Numbered from the stretch's first letter, positions 1-8,779 are shown. The stretch is DNA of 64,000 nucleotides from Methylonatrum sp040877625 (GCA_040877625.1 JBBDNK010000036.1:1-64000), one strand, 5' to 3'. Notes: generated by a model from the sequence alone, not told the origin. Translations and numbers: made by a program.

Positions 1-60
1 GCGGCATGGACGCCGCGGACGAGCCTACAGGGATGTATTTACGGCGTGTCCGGGATAGAC
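1..60. repeat. Possible palindromic intergenic element, cut by the window edge
   Basis: The first bases contain a short hairpin (GCGGC at 1-5 with GCCGC at 12-16), an imperfect palindrome TACAGGGATGTA (26-37) and an inverted repeat ACGCCG (10-15)/CGGCGT (42-47) around it. From memory, TACAGGGATGTATT-type sequences recur between genes in many gammaproteobacteria; I saw no second copy in this window. The element lies beyond the dusA stop codon and nothing coding is apparent from 1 to 123. Confidence 0.3.
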
Positions 61-123
61 CCACCGTCTCCAACCCGCCCCAGGTTTCTGTAAACCGCCC
101 TCTCGACAAACCAGCCCCTCGAC

Positions 124-1110
124 TCAAGCACTCACCCGCAACTCCCCAACCCGCGACGCCGCCTCCCGAAGCACATCCACCCCCGCCCCCTTGCGATGTG
201 CATTCTCACTGATATGCCGACGAAACCGACGCGCCCCCGGCACCCCCTGAAACAACCCCAGCAAATGACGGCTCATCGCCGCCAGCGGCGTACCCGCCGC
301 CAGCTCACGTTCCACGAAACCGAAATAATCCTCCAGCACCGAATCACGATCCGGAACCGGATACGACATATCACCGAAGACCCGGCGATCCACCTCCGCA
401 AGCATCCAGGGATTGTGATACGCCTCCCGGCCCAGCATCACCCCATCGACATGCCGCAAATGGCCTTCCACCTCCTCAAGTGAAGCGATCCCGCCATTGA
501 TAACCACCTCCAACTCCGGAAACTCCTGCTTCAACCGGTAAACGCTCTCATAGCGCAAGGGCGGAATCTCCCGGTTCTCCCGCGGGCTCAACCCCTGCAG
601 CCACGCCTTGCGTGCATGCACCGCAAAACTGCTGCAACCGGCGTTGGATACCGTTTCAACGAAGCCGGCCAGATGATCGTAATCATCCATGTCATCAATC
701 CCGATCCGCGTCTTCACCGTCACCGGCACATGACCGGCGGCGTCCCGCATCGCCCGCACACAGTCCGCGACACGAACCGGCTCCGCCATCAGGCAGGCAC
801 CAAACCGACCGGACTGCACCCGATCACTGGGGCAACCGACATTGAGGTTGATCTCGTCATAGCCGTAGCGCTCCGCCCAGCGTGCGCAGACCGCCAGCTC
901 ATCCGGATCGCTGCCGCCGAATTGAACCGCCACCGGGTGCTCGGCAGGATCGAAACGCAAAAACATATCCACCTTGCCATGCACCACCGCCGCCGCCGGC
1001 ACCATTTCCGTGTACAAAAGCGCACGCCGTGAAATCAGCCGCAGCAGATAACGCGCAAAGCGATCGGTGCACTCCATCATTGGGGCAACGGAAAACAAAC
1101 GGTCGGACAT
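124..1110 (-). CDS. dusA: tRNA-dihydrouridine(20/20a) synthase DusA
   Basis: FMN- and NADPH-dependent enzyme that reduces uridine 20/20a in the D-loop of tRNA. The 328-residue protein begins with the usual SVAPMMECTDR segment, carries the flavin-barrel motif NLNVGCPS with the expected catalytic Cys near residue 93, and has the conserved VKTRIGID and INGGI strands of the TIM barrel. PGARRFRRHIS near the C terminus is typical of DusA rather than DusB or DusC. Length is normal. It is transcribed away from the glutaredoxin-like gene, and the 78-base gap between them must hold both promoters. Confidence 0.95.
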   Translation of the reverse strand: MSDRLFSVAPMMECTDRFARYLLRLISRRALLYTEMVPAAAVVHGKVDMFLRFDPAEHPVAVQFGGSDPDELAVCARWAERYGYDEINLNVGCPSDRVQSGRFGACLMAEPVRVADCVRAMRDAAGHVPVTVKTRIGIDDMDDYDHLAGFVETVSNAGCSSFAVHARKAWLQGLSPRENREIPPLRYESVYRLKQEFPELEVVINGGIASLEEVEGHLRHVDGVMLGREAYHNPWMLAEVDRRVFGDMSYPVPDRDSVLEDYFGFVERELAAGTPLAAMSRHLLGLFQGVPGARRFRRHISENAHRKGAGVDVLREAASRVGELRVSA

Positions 1111-1188
1111 GGCGGTATCCGGGATCCAAGGTTAGAATTCGCGGGGATTATACCGGTTCAGGCGTGATTACCGATATGGATCAACTTC

Positions 1189-1452
1189 ATGAAAGGTAGC
1201 CTGTTACTCTACGGCACCAGCCATTGCCACCTCTGCGCACAGGCCGAGGCAATTCTGGCGGATGTGGGATCCGCCAAGCGCATCACGGTCCGGCACGTCG
1301 ATATTGCCGAGGATGATGCCCTGATGCAGCGCTACGGCCTGCGCATCCCGGTGCTTTCCACCACCGACGGTGACAAAGAGCTGAACTGGCCTTTTGACCA
1401 CGTGGACGTGCTCGGCCTGATTGAATCAGCCGCCTTCGGGAGCGACTCTTGA
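1189..1452 (+). CDS. Glutaredoxin-like family protein (DUF836)
   Basis: Small 87-residue thioredoxin-fold protein. The N-terminal strand LLLYGTSHCHLC places a CxxC redox pair at Cys13 and Cys16, and a cis-Pro-type segment RIPVLST follows near residue 50, as in glutaredoxins. The substrate is unknown; members of this family are usually annotated only as glutaredoxin-like. Its TGA stop overlaps the TTG start of the following L,D-transpeptidase gene (TTGA), so the two are probably cotranscribed and translationally coupled. Confidence 0.8.
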   Translation: MKGSLLLYGTSHCHLCAQAEAILADVGSAKRITVRHVDIAEDDALMQRYGLRIPVLSTTDGDKELNWPFDHVDVLGLIESAAFGSDS

Positions 1453-2027
1453 AAACAATGCCGACCCTTATCGCAGGCCTGCTGACCGTGCTCCTGGCCA
1501 TGCCCTTGCCCGGCTTCGCCAAGGAAGACGCCCTCCCCGCCACGCAGCCAAAGTGGCTGCTCGTCGACACCACCAGCCAGCATCTGGTCGTCTATCAGGG
1601 CGAAGCAGAAATTGCCCGCTACTCCAGCATTGCCATTGGCCGCAATGGCGCCTCCCAGGACCGATTCCGCAATGACAATACGACGCCATTGGGCGAGTTC
1701 CGTATCAGCTGGATCAATCACGATAGCCAATACCATATTTTTCTCGGCTTCGACTTCCCAACCTTCGACCATGCCAGTCGTGCCTATGCGGCCGGCCGCC
1801 TGTCGCTGGACGACTATCTCCAGATCTCGGATGCCGCCCGATTACGCCGACTTCCTCCCCAGACAACAGGGCTTGGCGGCCATATCGGCATACATGGCCT
1901 GGGCGACGCCGACCCCGACATACACCGAATTGCCAACTGGACCCGCGGCTGCATTGCACTCACCGATGATGAAATCCGCGAACTCGCCGAACTTGTCACT
2001 ATTGGGACGCGCGTGATCGTCCGCTGA
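1449..2027 (+). CDS. L,D-transpeptidase (YkuD domain), periplasmic, short form
   Basis: A 192-residue secreted protein: an N-terminal hydrophobic segment (about residues 6-24, ending GFA) looks like a cleavable signal peptide, and the rest is a YkuD catalytic domain. The catalytic signature is visible as HIGIHGLG (about 145-152) and TRGCIAL, with the nucleophile Cys near residue 168. The family makes 3-3 peptidoglycan crosslinks or attaches lipoproteins to diaminopimelate. There is no LysM domain. The start is either TTG at 1449, overlapping the previous stop, or ATG at 1458. The next gene on this strand encodes an Lpp-like lipoprotein, a plausible substrate. Confidence 0.88.
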   Translation: MKTMPTLIAGLLTVLLAMPLPGFAKEDALPATQPKWLLVDTTSQHLVVYQGEAEIARYSSIAIGRNGASQDRFRNDNTTPLGEFRISWINHDSQYHIFLGFDFPTFDHASRAYAAGRLSLDDYLQISDAARLRRLPPQTTGLGGHIGIHGLGDADPDIHRIANWTRGCIALTDDEIRELAELVTIGTRVIVR

Positions 2028-2071
2028 TGGCGACAGATTTGCCTTTTTTTACGAAAAATCACCAGTGCGCC

Positions 2072-2100
2072 TTTCCATTGGCGAATAATCGCCATAGAAT
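2072..2100 (+). promoter_or_regulatory. Candidate sigma-70 promoter of the lipoprotein gene
   Basis: A TTTCCA -35-like hexamer (2072-2077) and a good TAGAAT -10 hexamer (2095-2100) are separated by 17 bases. The start codon of the lipoprotein gene lies 65 bases downstream, behind a strong AGGAG ribosome binding site at about 2153. Assigned from sequence match only. Confidence 0.4.
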
Positions 2101-2164
2101 GAGGGCGAGTCGCCGCTCTGATTGATCGGTGCGACAACAACAGTGAAAGACAGGAGACTGCAAA

Positions 2165-2449
2165 ATGTCCGAAAGCCTGAAGAATCTTCTTAAAGTTTCT
2201 GCCCTTGGTCTGTCCATGGCGTTTGTCGCCGGTTGTGCAACCACCGCCGATGAAGGCGACATGGCCCTGGAAGAAGTCAATGCCAAGGCTGAAGAGGCAC
2301 TTTCCGTTGCCAATGAAGCTCGCGATTCCGCAATGGATGCCGAAGGTACCGCCAAGGCTGCACAGTTCCAGGCTAACCGGAACAGCACGCGGATTACCGA
2401 ACTGAACGAGAAGATCGACCGCATGTTCGAACGGTCCATGCAAAAGTAG
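2165..2449 (+). CDS. Lpp/OprI-type outer-membrane lipoprotein
   Basis: A 94-residue lipoprotein. The signal peptide ends in the lipobox FVAGC, giving a lipidated Cys near residue 24. The mature part is almost entirely alanine-rich heptad helix (NAKAEEALSVANEARD and onward), as in Braun lipoprotein and Pseudomonas OprI. The last residue is lysine (SMQK), the position by which E. coli Lpp is covalently joined to peptidoglycan. It is preceded by a strong ribosome binding site and followed by a clear terminator, as expected for an abundant monocistronic protein. L,D-transpeptidase genes lie on both sides. Confidence 0.85.
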   Translation: MSESLKNLLKVSALGLSMAFVAGCATTADEGDMALEEVNAKAEEALSVANEARDSAMDAEGTAKAAQFQANRNSTRITELNEKIDRMFERSMQK

Positions 2450-2467
2450 TTCTCGTCAGTTAGACAT

Positions 2468-2496
2468 AAAAACCCCGCTTCGGCGGGGTTTTTTAT
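2468..2496 (+). terminator. Rho-independent terminator of the lipoprotein gene
   Basis: Perfect 8-bp stem AACCCCGC (2471-2478)/GCGGGGTT (2483-2490) closed by a TTCG tetraloop, preceded by A residues and followed by TTTTAT. It starts about 20 bases after the lipoprotein stop codon. The A-rich 5' side could also let it act on transcripts coming from the opposite strand. Confidence 0.93.
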
Positions 2497-2601
2497 ATCT
2501 GTCTCAATTCAACGACGCTTTGACTTTAAGGCGTATTTAATTACAACCATTTCCCGCGATATACTCGATAAGCCAATCCGTAATTTAGCATACACGTTGT
2601 C

Positions 2602-3660
2602 TTACTTATCTGACTTCGCCAACCCGATCCCTTCCACCGCATTCCGGGAAATACTCACCGGCAATCCATTGCGTACGTTAACAGCGGCTTTCAGGTGCTC
2701 ATAGTTAATGCGCCCGGGTCGGCTTTCCAGCTTCGCAGCCACCGCGCGAACGGCATTCGCATAGGTGGCCACGTCCTGATCCTCGTGCTCTTCGAGCACA
2801 GGATGAGCCTGAATATAAAGTTGCCCGGCATGCCACCCCGCCTTGTAAGGCTCGTTCATGATCCGAACCTCCGTCCCCACCGGGAGCCTGTAGACCAGGG
2901 ACGCGATATCCTCCGGAAACATGCGGATACAACCGGCACTTGCCCGCATTCCCACACCGTAAGGCCTATTGGTGCCGTGAATGTAGTATCCCGCAATATC
3001 CAGCCCGATGGCATAGTCGCCAAGCGGGTTGTCCGGCCCCGGATCGACCCGCCGAGGCAGGAAACCACCCTCTTCGGCGTGCGCCGCGCGCACGGACGCG
3101 GGCGGGAACCAGGCCGGTTTCTCCAGGCGGTTGGTCACCTTGGTGATGCCGATGGGTGTGGACCAGTCAAGACGGCCGATACTGACAGCATAGGTCTCCA
3201 CCACACGCTGCTCACCCGGCTTCGGCTCGGGATAATAATAGAGACGCATCTCCGGGAGATTGATCACCAGCCCTTCGCGCGGGCCGGGCGGCAGAACGAA
3301 CCGCGAGGGAATCACCACTTCGGTTCCCTCCGCAGGCATCCACAGATCCACTCCCGGATTGGCCATGCGCATGGCTTCAAAGCCAATGCCATGACGCCGG
3401 CCGATGTCCAGCAGCGTGTCTTCGGCCTTGGCCGTAACCAGCTTCAATTCTCCCACCACGTCGATGTCCTCCGGCGGCAGCGGATAAACGTTACGCTGCA
3501 CGACCTCGGCATCTTCAGATTCCAGTTCTGATCCGGTGATCTCTTCTTCCGCGTGCACGGAGGTGCCGCACAGCATCGTTATCAGCGTCAAATAACAAAG
3601 GAGATTGAGTCGCCGGCACAGTGTGGGGTAGTCGATCATCTTCATCCTCGAATCAGACAA
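2602..3660 (-). CDS. L,D-transpeptidase with LysM domain (ErfK/YbiS/YcfS/YnhG family)
   Basis: A 352-residue periplasmic enzyme. A signal peptide of about 37 residues ends in VHAEE; a LysM peptidoglycan-binding domain covers about residues 71-120 (ELKLVTAKAEDTLLDIG through VVIPS); the YkuD domain follows, with YYIHGTNRPYGVG (His228) and SAGCIRMF (nucleophile Cys244). This architecture matches the E. coli enzymes that attach Braun lipoprotein to peptidoglycan or form 3-3 crosslinks. It converges on the Lpp-like gene, whose C-terminal lysine would be the acceptor. No operon partner is evident. Confidence 0.92.
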   Translation of the reverse strand: MSDSRMKMIDYPTLCRRLNLLCYLTLITMLCGTSVHAEEEITGSELESEDAEVVQRNVYPLPPEDIDVVGELKLVTAKAEDTLLDIGRRHGIGFEAMRMANPGVDLWMPAEGTEVVIPSRFVLPPGPREGLVINLPEMRLYYYPEPKPGEQRVVETYAVSIGRLDWSTPIGITKVTNRLEKPAWFPPASVRAAHAEEGGFLPRRVDPGPDNPLGDYAIGLDIAGYYIHGTNRPYGVGMRASAGCIRMFPEDIASLVYRLPVGTEVRIMNEPYKAGWHAGQLYIQAHPVLEEHEDQDVATYANAVRAVAAKLESRPGRINYEHLKAAVNVRNGLPVSISRNAVEGIGLAKSDK

Positions 3661-3679
3661 TGCTCAAGTTGACTCCGCT

Positions 3680-4495
3680 CTATTCTCGCACCAAAGCAAC
3701 TCCGGATACACTGGATTCCACGGCAGCCAGCAAATGAGGATGGCCGTCGTCGAATACCACCAGCGTCCTCGGCGGGATCGTATTCCACGCCTCATTACTG
3801 GTTAGCGGCCGTGTCGCAATCACCGTCACGACATCGTTTGGTGTGGTCACCCGCGAGAAATCCACCTGCACTTCCCTGTCGAGCAATTGCGCTTCGCCAA
3901 ATGGCGCCCGCCGGGTAAGCCATGACAAATGCGTGCTGCAATAGGCATACAGATAGCGGCCTTCGCTTAATAACAGATTGAACGTGCCCAAATCATCGAG
4001 TTGCCGACAAAGCGTCCCGATAAAGCGCCAAAGGGTTTCGCGCCGCCTGGGCCGGCGCGGAAACCGGTCTCTTATCCGGTCCAGCATCCAGCAGAAGGCA
4101 TGTTCGCTGTCGGTGGTGCCGATCGGTCGGTAGTGCCGCAACGGCTTGCGTTTGATACCGCGGAGCCGCCCGTTGTGAGCGAACACCCACGGCCGTCCCC
4201 AGAGTTCGCGCTGAAAGGGATGTGTGTTCTCCAGGCAAACCCGACCGTGCGTTGCCTGCCGTATATGACAAATCACGGTTCGGCTCTTGATGGAGTAATG
4301 CTGGATCAGCTTCGCGATTTCGGAATCGGCACTGGGCGCGGCATCATGAAAGACCCGGCAACCGCCATCCTCATAGAACGCAATGCCCCAGCCGTCCCGA
4401 TGGGGTCCCGTCACGCCGCCGCGCTGCATCAGCCCGGAAAAGCTGAAACAGATATCAGTCGGGGTATTGGCACTCATGCCCAGCAGTTCGCACAT
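3680..4495 (-). CDS. Class II glutamine amidotransferase (YafJ-like)
   Basis: A 271-residue N-terminal-nucleophile amidotransferase domain standing alone. It begins MCELLGMS, so Cys2 becomes the catalytic N-terminal cysteine after removal of Met. Other family signatures are GPHRDGWGIAFY, HIRQATHG and the FAHNGRLRG loop. There is no synthase or synthetase domain, so the acceptor of the released ammonia is unknown, as for E. coli YafJ. It is followed on the same strand by the NUDIX gene, but the 36-base spacing and lack of a functional link do not establish an operon. Confidence 0.88.
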   Translation of the reverse strand: MCELLGMSANTPTDICFSFSGLMQRGGVTGPHRDGWGIAFYEDGGCRVFHDAAPSADSEIAKLIQHYSIKSRTVICHIRQATHGRVCLENTHPFQRELWGRPWVFAHNGRLRGIKRKPLRHYRPIGTTDSEHAFCWMLDRIRDRFPRRPRRRETLWRFIGTLCRQLDDLGTFNLLLSEGRYLYAYCSTHLSWLTRRAPFGEAQLLDREVQVDFSRVTTPNDVVTVIATRPLTSNEAWNTIPPRTLVVFDDGHPHLLAAVESSVSGVALVRE

Positions 4496-4531
4496 GGTTT
4501 GGTCAGATGCAGGGTGCGGCTGACTGGCTCC

Positions 4532-5104
4532 TCAGGTGTTCTTCAGGATGACGTAGAGCTGCCGAAGGATCGCCGCGGTGACGCCCCAGATGTAGTAGTC
4601 CTTGTAGGGCATGGCGTGTAAACGATACTGTCTGCCACCGCGATCCACGATATGCGGACGATGATTGACCGGATTCATGAGAAAATCCAGGGGCACTTCA
4701 AAAATCTCGGCGACTTCACCGGGCTCCGGTCGCAATTCTCCCGGATCCTCGACCACGCCAACGAACGGATAGATGATGAAGCCGGTAATGGTCTGATAGG
4801 GCGCCATGGCACCGACCAGTTCCACGCGCTCCGGATCCAATCCAACCTCTTCCTGCGCCTCGCGCAGCGCTGCCGCTTGCGCCGACACGTCTCCGTCATC
4901 AATCCGCCCACCCGGGAAGCTGATCTGCCCCGCATGCTCGCGCAAATGTTCGCTGCGCCGGGTAAGCAGCACGGAATATCCTTCCCTGCGAGGGATCAAC
5001 GCTATAAGGACTGCCGCCGCGCGCCACTGGTCCACTTCCAGATCGAGCTGAACCACCGGCTCGCTGCAGTCATGGCCGGCGAGGCATTGAACAAGGTGGT
5101 TCAT
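4532..5104 (-). CDS. NUDIX hydrolase, probable CoA pyrophosphatase (NudL/YeaB type)
   Basis: A protein of 190 residues from the chosen start. The NUDIX box is intact (SFPGGRIDDGD, then AALREAQEEVGL), and the upstream VLLTRRSEHLREHAGQ is typical of the CoA/acyl-CoA pyrophosphatase subfamily, which cleaves CoA to 3',5'-ADP and phosphopantetheine. The reading frame stays open to 5263, but ATG at 5104 has a GAAGGG ribosome binding site at the right distance and gives the usual family length, whereas the residues added by earlier starts do not look conserved. It lies downstream of fghA on the same strand. Confidence 0.85.
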   Translation of the reverse strand: MNHLVQCLAGHDCSEPVVQLDLEVDQWRAAAVLIALIPRREGYSVLLTRRSEHLREHAGQISFPGGRIDDGDVSAQAAALREAQEEVGLDPERVELVGAMAPYQTITGFIIYPFVGVVEDPGELRPEPGEVAEIFEVPLDFLMNPVNHRPHIVDRGGRQYRLHAMPYKDYYIWGVTAAILRQLYVILKNT

Positions 5105-5266
5105 GAAGCCCTTCGTCAGCGACATATCCATACGCGGTACGTACCATTCGATTGGCGATTTGCCTTTACTATACCAATTCTTCGGCGACCAATAGCGTGC
5201 GTATTCCACAAGAAATGCCGCACGGTCATGCATATGGAGCAATCCCGTCGAGACATCAATCAAAAT

Positions 5267-6091
5267 TCAGCCGAGATGTTTCGCGTGAAACCGCAGATGC
5301 TCCTCCATGAAGGTCGACACAAAAAAGTAGGAATGATCATAGCCGGGCTGCCGGGTCAGCTGCAATTCACTGCCGGATTGACGAGCGGCTCGCTCCAGTG
5401 CGTCGGGCTTCAGTTGCTCATCCAGGAACGAATCCGCCGCACCGACATCAACGCGTATTGGCCAGGGGGCCTGGCGCGCGGCCAGCAGAGCGGAGGCATC
5501 ATGCCGGGTCCACTCTTCCTGTTGCTCACCAAGGTATGCCGCGAAGGCCTTTCGCCCCCAGGGGCAATCACAAGGATTGCAGATGGGTGAAAACGCGGAC
5601 ACGCTTCGATAACGATCGGGATACTTGAGGGCCAGTGTCAGCGCGCCATGCCCCCCCATGGAATGCCCGCTGATGCCACGACGACCGGTCAACCCCAGCT
5701 CTCGCCGCAGCAGCGCCGGGAGCTCATCCACCACATAGTCTTCCATACGGTAATGCGGTTTCCACGGCTCGCGCGTCGCATTGATATAAAACCCGGCGCC
5801 CTGGCCGAGGTCGTATCCCGGATCATCGGCAACCTGTTCGCCTCTTGGACTGGTGTCCGGCACGACGAGGACCAGCCCGAGTTCGGCCGCGACCCGCTGT
5901 GCACCGGCCTTGTGCACGAAATTCTCGTCAGTGCAGGTGAGACCGGATAGCCAGTAGAGCATTGGTGAACCCTGCCCCCACCGTGGCGGCAGGAACACCG
6001 ACAAGGTCATGTCGCAGCCGAGTGTGGCGGACTGGTGGCGATAGCGACGCTGCTCACCCCCGAATGCGAGATGCGTTTCCAGCAAATCCAT
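5267..6091 (-). CDS. fghA: S-formylglutathione hydrolase
   Basis: Second step of glutathione-dependent formaldehyde oxidation: hydrolyses S-formylglutathione to formate and glutathione in the cytoplasm. The 274-residue alpha/beta hydrolase has the nucleophile elbow GHSMGG with Ser144, an acid in GAADSFLD, and the catalytic His in YDHSYFF. The LSGLTCTDENF segment is characteristic of esterase D/FghA. GAGGAGG lies five bases before the start, and the gene begins nine bases after the frmA stop, so frmA-fghA form an operon. Confidence 0.95.
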   Translation of the reverse strand: MDLLETHLAFGGEQRRYRHQSATLGCDMTLSVFLPPRWGQGSPMLYWLSGLTCTDENFVHKAGAQRVAAELGLVLVVPDTSPRGEQVADDPGYDLGQGAGFYINATREPWKPHYRMEDYVVDELPALLRRELGLTGRRGISGHSMGGHGALTLALKYPDRYRSVSAFSPICNPCDCPWGRKAFAAYLGEQQEEWTRHDASALLAARQAPWPIRVDVGAADSFLDEQLKPDALERAARQSGSELQLTRQPGYDHSYFFVSTFMEEHLRFHAKHLG

Positions 6092-6100
6092 GCATCCTCC

Positions 6101-7213
6101 TCAGAATATGACAACAGAGCGAATGCTTTTGCCCTCGTGCATGAGGTCGAACGCCTGGTTGATATCCTCCAGCCCCATGCGGTGGGTAACGAAATCGTCC
6201 ATGGGGATCTCACCGTTCATATACTTCTCCACATAGCCGGGCAACTGGCTGCGCCCCTTGACGCCGCCGAACGCGGTACCCCGCCAGACGCGGCCGGTAA
6301 CCAGCTGAAACGGCCTGGTAGAGATCTCCTCGCCGGCGCCGGCAACGCCGATGATCACCGATTCCCCCCAGCCCTTGTGGCAACACTCCAGTGCCGAACG
6401 CATCACATTGACATTGCCGATGCACTCGAACGAGTAATCCACGCCGCCATCGGTGAGATCCACAATCACCTGCTGGATGGGGGCGTCGAAATCCTTCGGG
6501 TTGATGCAGTCCGTCGCTCCCAGCGTTCTGGCCATCTCGAACTTCGAGGTGTTCAGGTCGATACCGATGATGCGCCCGGCGCCGGCCATACGCGCGCCGA
6601 TGATGGCCGACAGCCCGATGCCGCCAAGCCCGAAAACCGCAACGCTGGCGCCCGGCTCGACCTTTGCGGTATTGAGCACCGCGCCGATGCCGGTCGTCAC
6701 CCCACAGCCGAGCAGACAAACCTTGTCCAGCGGCGCTTCCTTGCTGATTACCGCCACCGCGATTTCCGGCAATACGGTGTACTCGCTGAATGTGGACGTT
6801 CCCATGTAGTGATGAATCATCCGGTCGCCAATGGAAAAGCGACTGGTACCGTCGGGCATCAGGCCCTTGCCCTGGGTTGCACGGATAGCGCCGCAGAGAT
6901 TGGTCTTGCCGGATTTACAGAACTTGCACTCGCCGCATTCAGGTGTATAGAGCGGGATCACGTGATCGCCAACCTTGACGCTGGTGACCCCCGGGCCCAC
7001 CTCCTCAACCACGCCACCACCTTCGTGGCCGAAGATGGAAGGGAAGATTCCTTCCGGATCCGCGCCCGAGATGGTGAAGGCATCGGTGTGGCATACCCCG
7101 GTGGCAACCAGACGCACCAACACCTCGCCCTGTTTCGGCGGCGCTACCGTCACCTCTTCAATCGAAAGCGGTTCACCAGGCGCAAATCCCACTGCTGCTC
7201 GACACGTCAACAT
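6101..7213 (-). CDS. frmA: S-(hydroxymethyl)glutathione dehydrogenase, class III alcohol dehydrogenase
   Basis: Zinc- and NAD-dependent enzyme that oxidises S-hydroxymethylglutathione, formed spontaneously from formaldehyde and glutathione, to S-formylglutathione. The 370 residues include the catalytic-zinc ligands (VCHTDAFT and GHEGGGVVEEVG), the structural-zinc cysteine cluster CGECKFCKSGKTNLC, and the nucleotide-binding GLGGIGLS turn. Length and start are standard, with AAGGAGG just upstream of ATG. It precedes fghA in the same operon. No frmR-type repressor is seen next to it. Confidence 0.96.
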   Translation of the reverse strand: MLTCRAAVGFAPGEPLSIEEVTVAPPKQGEVLVRLVATGVCHTDAFTISGADPEGIFPSIFGHEGGGVVEEVGPGVTSVKVGDHVIPLYTPECGECKFCKSGKTNLCGAIRATQGKGLMPDGTSRFSIGDRMIHHYMGTSTFSEYTVLPEIAVAVISKEAPLDKVCLLGCGVTTGIGAVLNTAKVEPGASVAVFGLGGIGLSAIIGARMAGAGRIIGIDLNTSKFEMARTLGATDCINPKDFDAPIQQVIVDLTDGGVDYSFECIGNVNVMRSALECCHKGWGESVIIGVAGAGEEISTRPFQLVTGRVWRGTAFGGVKGRSQLPGYVEKYMNGEIPMDDFVTHRMGLEDINQAFDLMHEGKSIRSVVIF

Positions 7214-7271
7214 GTTGCCTCCTTAAACATCCATTACAGGCGCGACTGGGCCTGATAGACCAATGACCGCC

Positions 7272-8519
7272 CTAGATCTGTTCTCGCGCCAGCCCTTGCG
7301 GGCTCACGGTTCGCGCCAGCACCCTCATCGCCACAATACCCGCAACCGGCCCCAGTGCCAGAATCGAGAAGGCATACTGCCAGCCGATGGCCTGCTGAAT
7401 TATCGGTATCAGCCAGATGGTTGGCACCGTCAGCGTAAAGCCGATGGCGAGTTGCAGGGTCAGTGCGGTTCCGACATACGATTGATCGGCAACCTCGGTC
7501 ACCACAGTGGAAAACTGCGCGGAATCGGCAACCACCGAAACGCCCCAGAGCAGGCCGAGCGCAAACACCACCGGGATCGGCGCACCTTGCAGGAGGCCGA
7601 TCGTCAGCGCGCATGCGCCCGACACCGCCATTGCCAGCGAGGTGGCACGCGCCCGGCCCCAGGTATCCCCCAGCATCCCGCCCAGCAGGCAGCCAACCGC
7701 CCCGATGCCAATCACCACGAACGTTGCGAGTGCCGCCCATTTCAGTGGATCCTCCACCCCGTGCAGGGTCAGTGTATGGGCGAAGAAGACAGAGAACCAC
7801 GCCCACATCGCGTATAGCTCCCACATGTGGCCGAAGTAACCGATCGAGGCCAGCAACACACCGCGATCAGTAAAAACCTGCCACGCCTTGCGCGGATCAA
7901 ATTGCCCCGGTGGAAACGGAAACGGTCCGTCCCGACCGAGGAACGCGGCGATCAGCCCGCCGGCGACGGCAAACAGGGACGTCATGATGATGACCAGCCG
8001 CCAGTCCAGCCCGCCCAGGCCGTTCACCAGATGCGGCATCGCCGAGCCAATGGTCAGGGCACCGACCATGATCCCCAGGGCCGTACCGCGCTTGAAGCGG
8101 AACCAGGTCGCCATGGCCTTCATGGCCGGTGGATAGACGGCCGCCAGACACACCCCTGTGGCACCGCGCAGCAGGATGGCGATGAGCGCGTTCGGGCTTA
8201 TCAGTAGTAAGGCATTTGCCGTTGCCGCGCCCAAGGCTCCGTAAAGCATCAGCCTCCGTGGCGGAACACGGTCAGCGAGATTGGTGAGCGCGGACCCCAG
8301 GGCCCCGGCCACAAAGCCGAGTTGCACGGCGATGGTCAGCCAGGCGGCCTGCCCGGTCGACAGGCCCCAGTGCAGAGTCAGTTGCGGGACGACGGAGGTT
8401 GCGGAAAACCAGGCGGACATTGCCAGCAGGGCGGCAAGGGCCAGTACGGCCAGACCGGCCCAGCAGCCATCGGGGTCTCGCCGCATTTCTCCCGCGCCGG
8501 CCGGCTCAACCTCACTCAT
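7272..8519 (-). CDS. Major facilitator superfamily transporter
   Basis: A 415-residue membrane protein with about 12 hydrophobic helices. MFS landmarks include LADRVPPRRLMLYG between helices 2 and 3 (motif A-like) and the corresponding GMLGDTWGRARA in the second half. Substrate cannot be read from the sequence; the general layout resembles CynX/nitrate-type and drug-type carriers. It lies upstream of frmA on the same strand with a 58-base gap, so it could be part of that transcription unit, but a role in formaldehyde metabolism is not shown. Confidence 0.85.
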   Translation of the reverse strand: MSEVEPAGAGEMRRDPDGCWAGLAVLALAALLAMSAWFSATSVVPQLTLHWGLSTGQAAWLTIAVQLGFVAGALGSALTNLADRVPPRRLMLYGALGAATANALLLISPNALIAILLRGATGVCLAAVYPPAMKAMATWFRFKRGTALGIMVGALTIGSAMPHLVNGLGGLDWRLVIIMTSLFAVAGGLIAAFLGRDGPFPFPPGQFDPRKAWQVFTDRGVLLASIGYFGHMWELYAMWAWFSVFFAHTLTLHGVEDPLKWAALATFVVIGIGAVGCLLGGMLGDTWGRARATSLAMAVSGACALTIGLLQGAPIPVVFALGLLWGVSVVADSAQFSTVVTEVADQSYVGTALTLQLAIGFTLTVPTIWLIPIIQQAIGWQYAFSILALGPVAGIVAMRVLARTVSPQGLAREQI

Positions 8520-8651
8520 ACCGACAGCACCGTACGGGTCGTGGAGGTACAGCCGGATGCCGGGAACCTTTCGCTCATGCGCATCGAACCCACCCAGGGC
8601 ATGTCTTCAACCGGCACGGATCGGCGCTCGGGCGTCTTGCCTGCCAGGGTA

Positions 8652-8739
8652 TGGCGGAGAGGGAGGGATTCGAACCCCCGGACCCTTGCGGGTCAACGGT
8701 TTTCAAGACCGCCGCATTCGACCGCTCTGCCACCTCTCC
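8652..8739 (-). tRNA. tRNA-Ser (anticodon UGA)
   Basis: The minus strand folds into a class II tRNA of 88 bases: acceptor stem GGAGAGG (8739-8733) with CCTCTCC (8662-8656), a D-arm with GCAGAGCGGTCGAATG, an anticodon loop CTTGAAA giving UGA, a long variable arm as expected for serine, the T-loop GGTTCGAATCC, discriminator G and an encoded CCA. It reads UCA and related serine codons. Confidence 0.97.
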
Positions 8740-8750
8740 AGTGTGTGCGT

Positions 8751-8779
8751 ATTCTCGTTGCTGACGGCGAACAGCGCAA
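8751..8779 (-). promoter_or_regulatory. Candidate promoter of the tRNA-Ser gene
   Basis: On the minus strand TTGCGC (8779-8774) and GAGAAT (8756-8751) are separated by 17 bases, and the -10 hexamer lies about 11 bases before the first base of the tRNA. This is the right geometry for a stable-RNA promoter. It sits in the short gap between pyrD and the tRNA. Confidence 0.45.
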
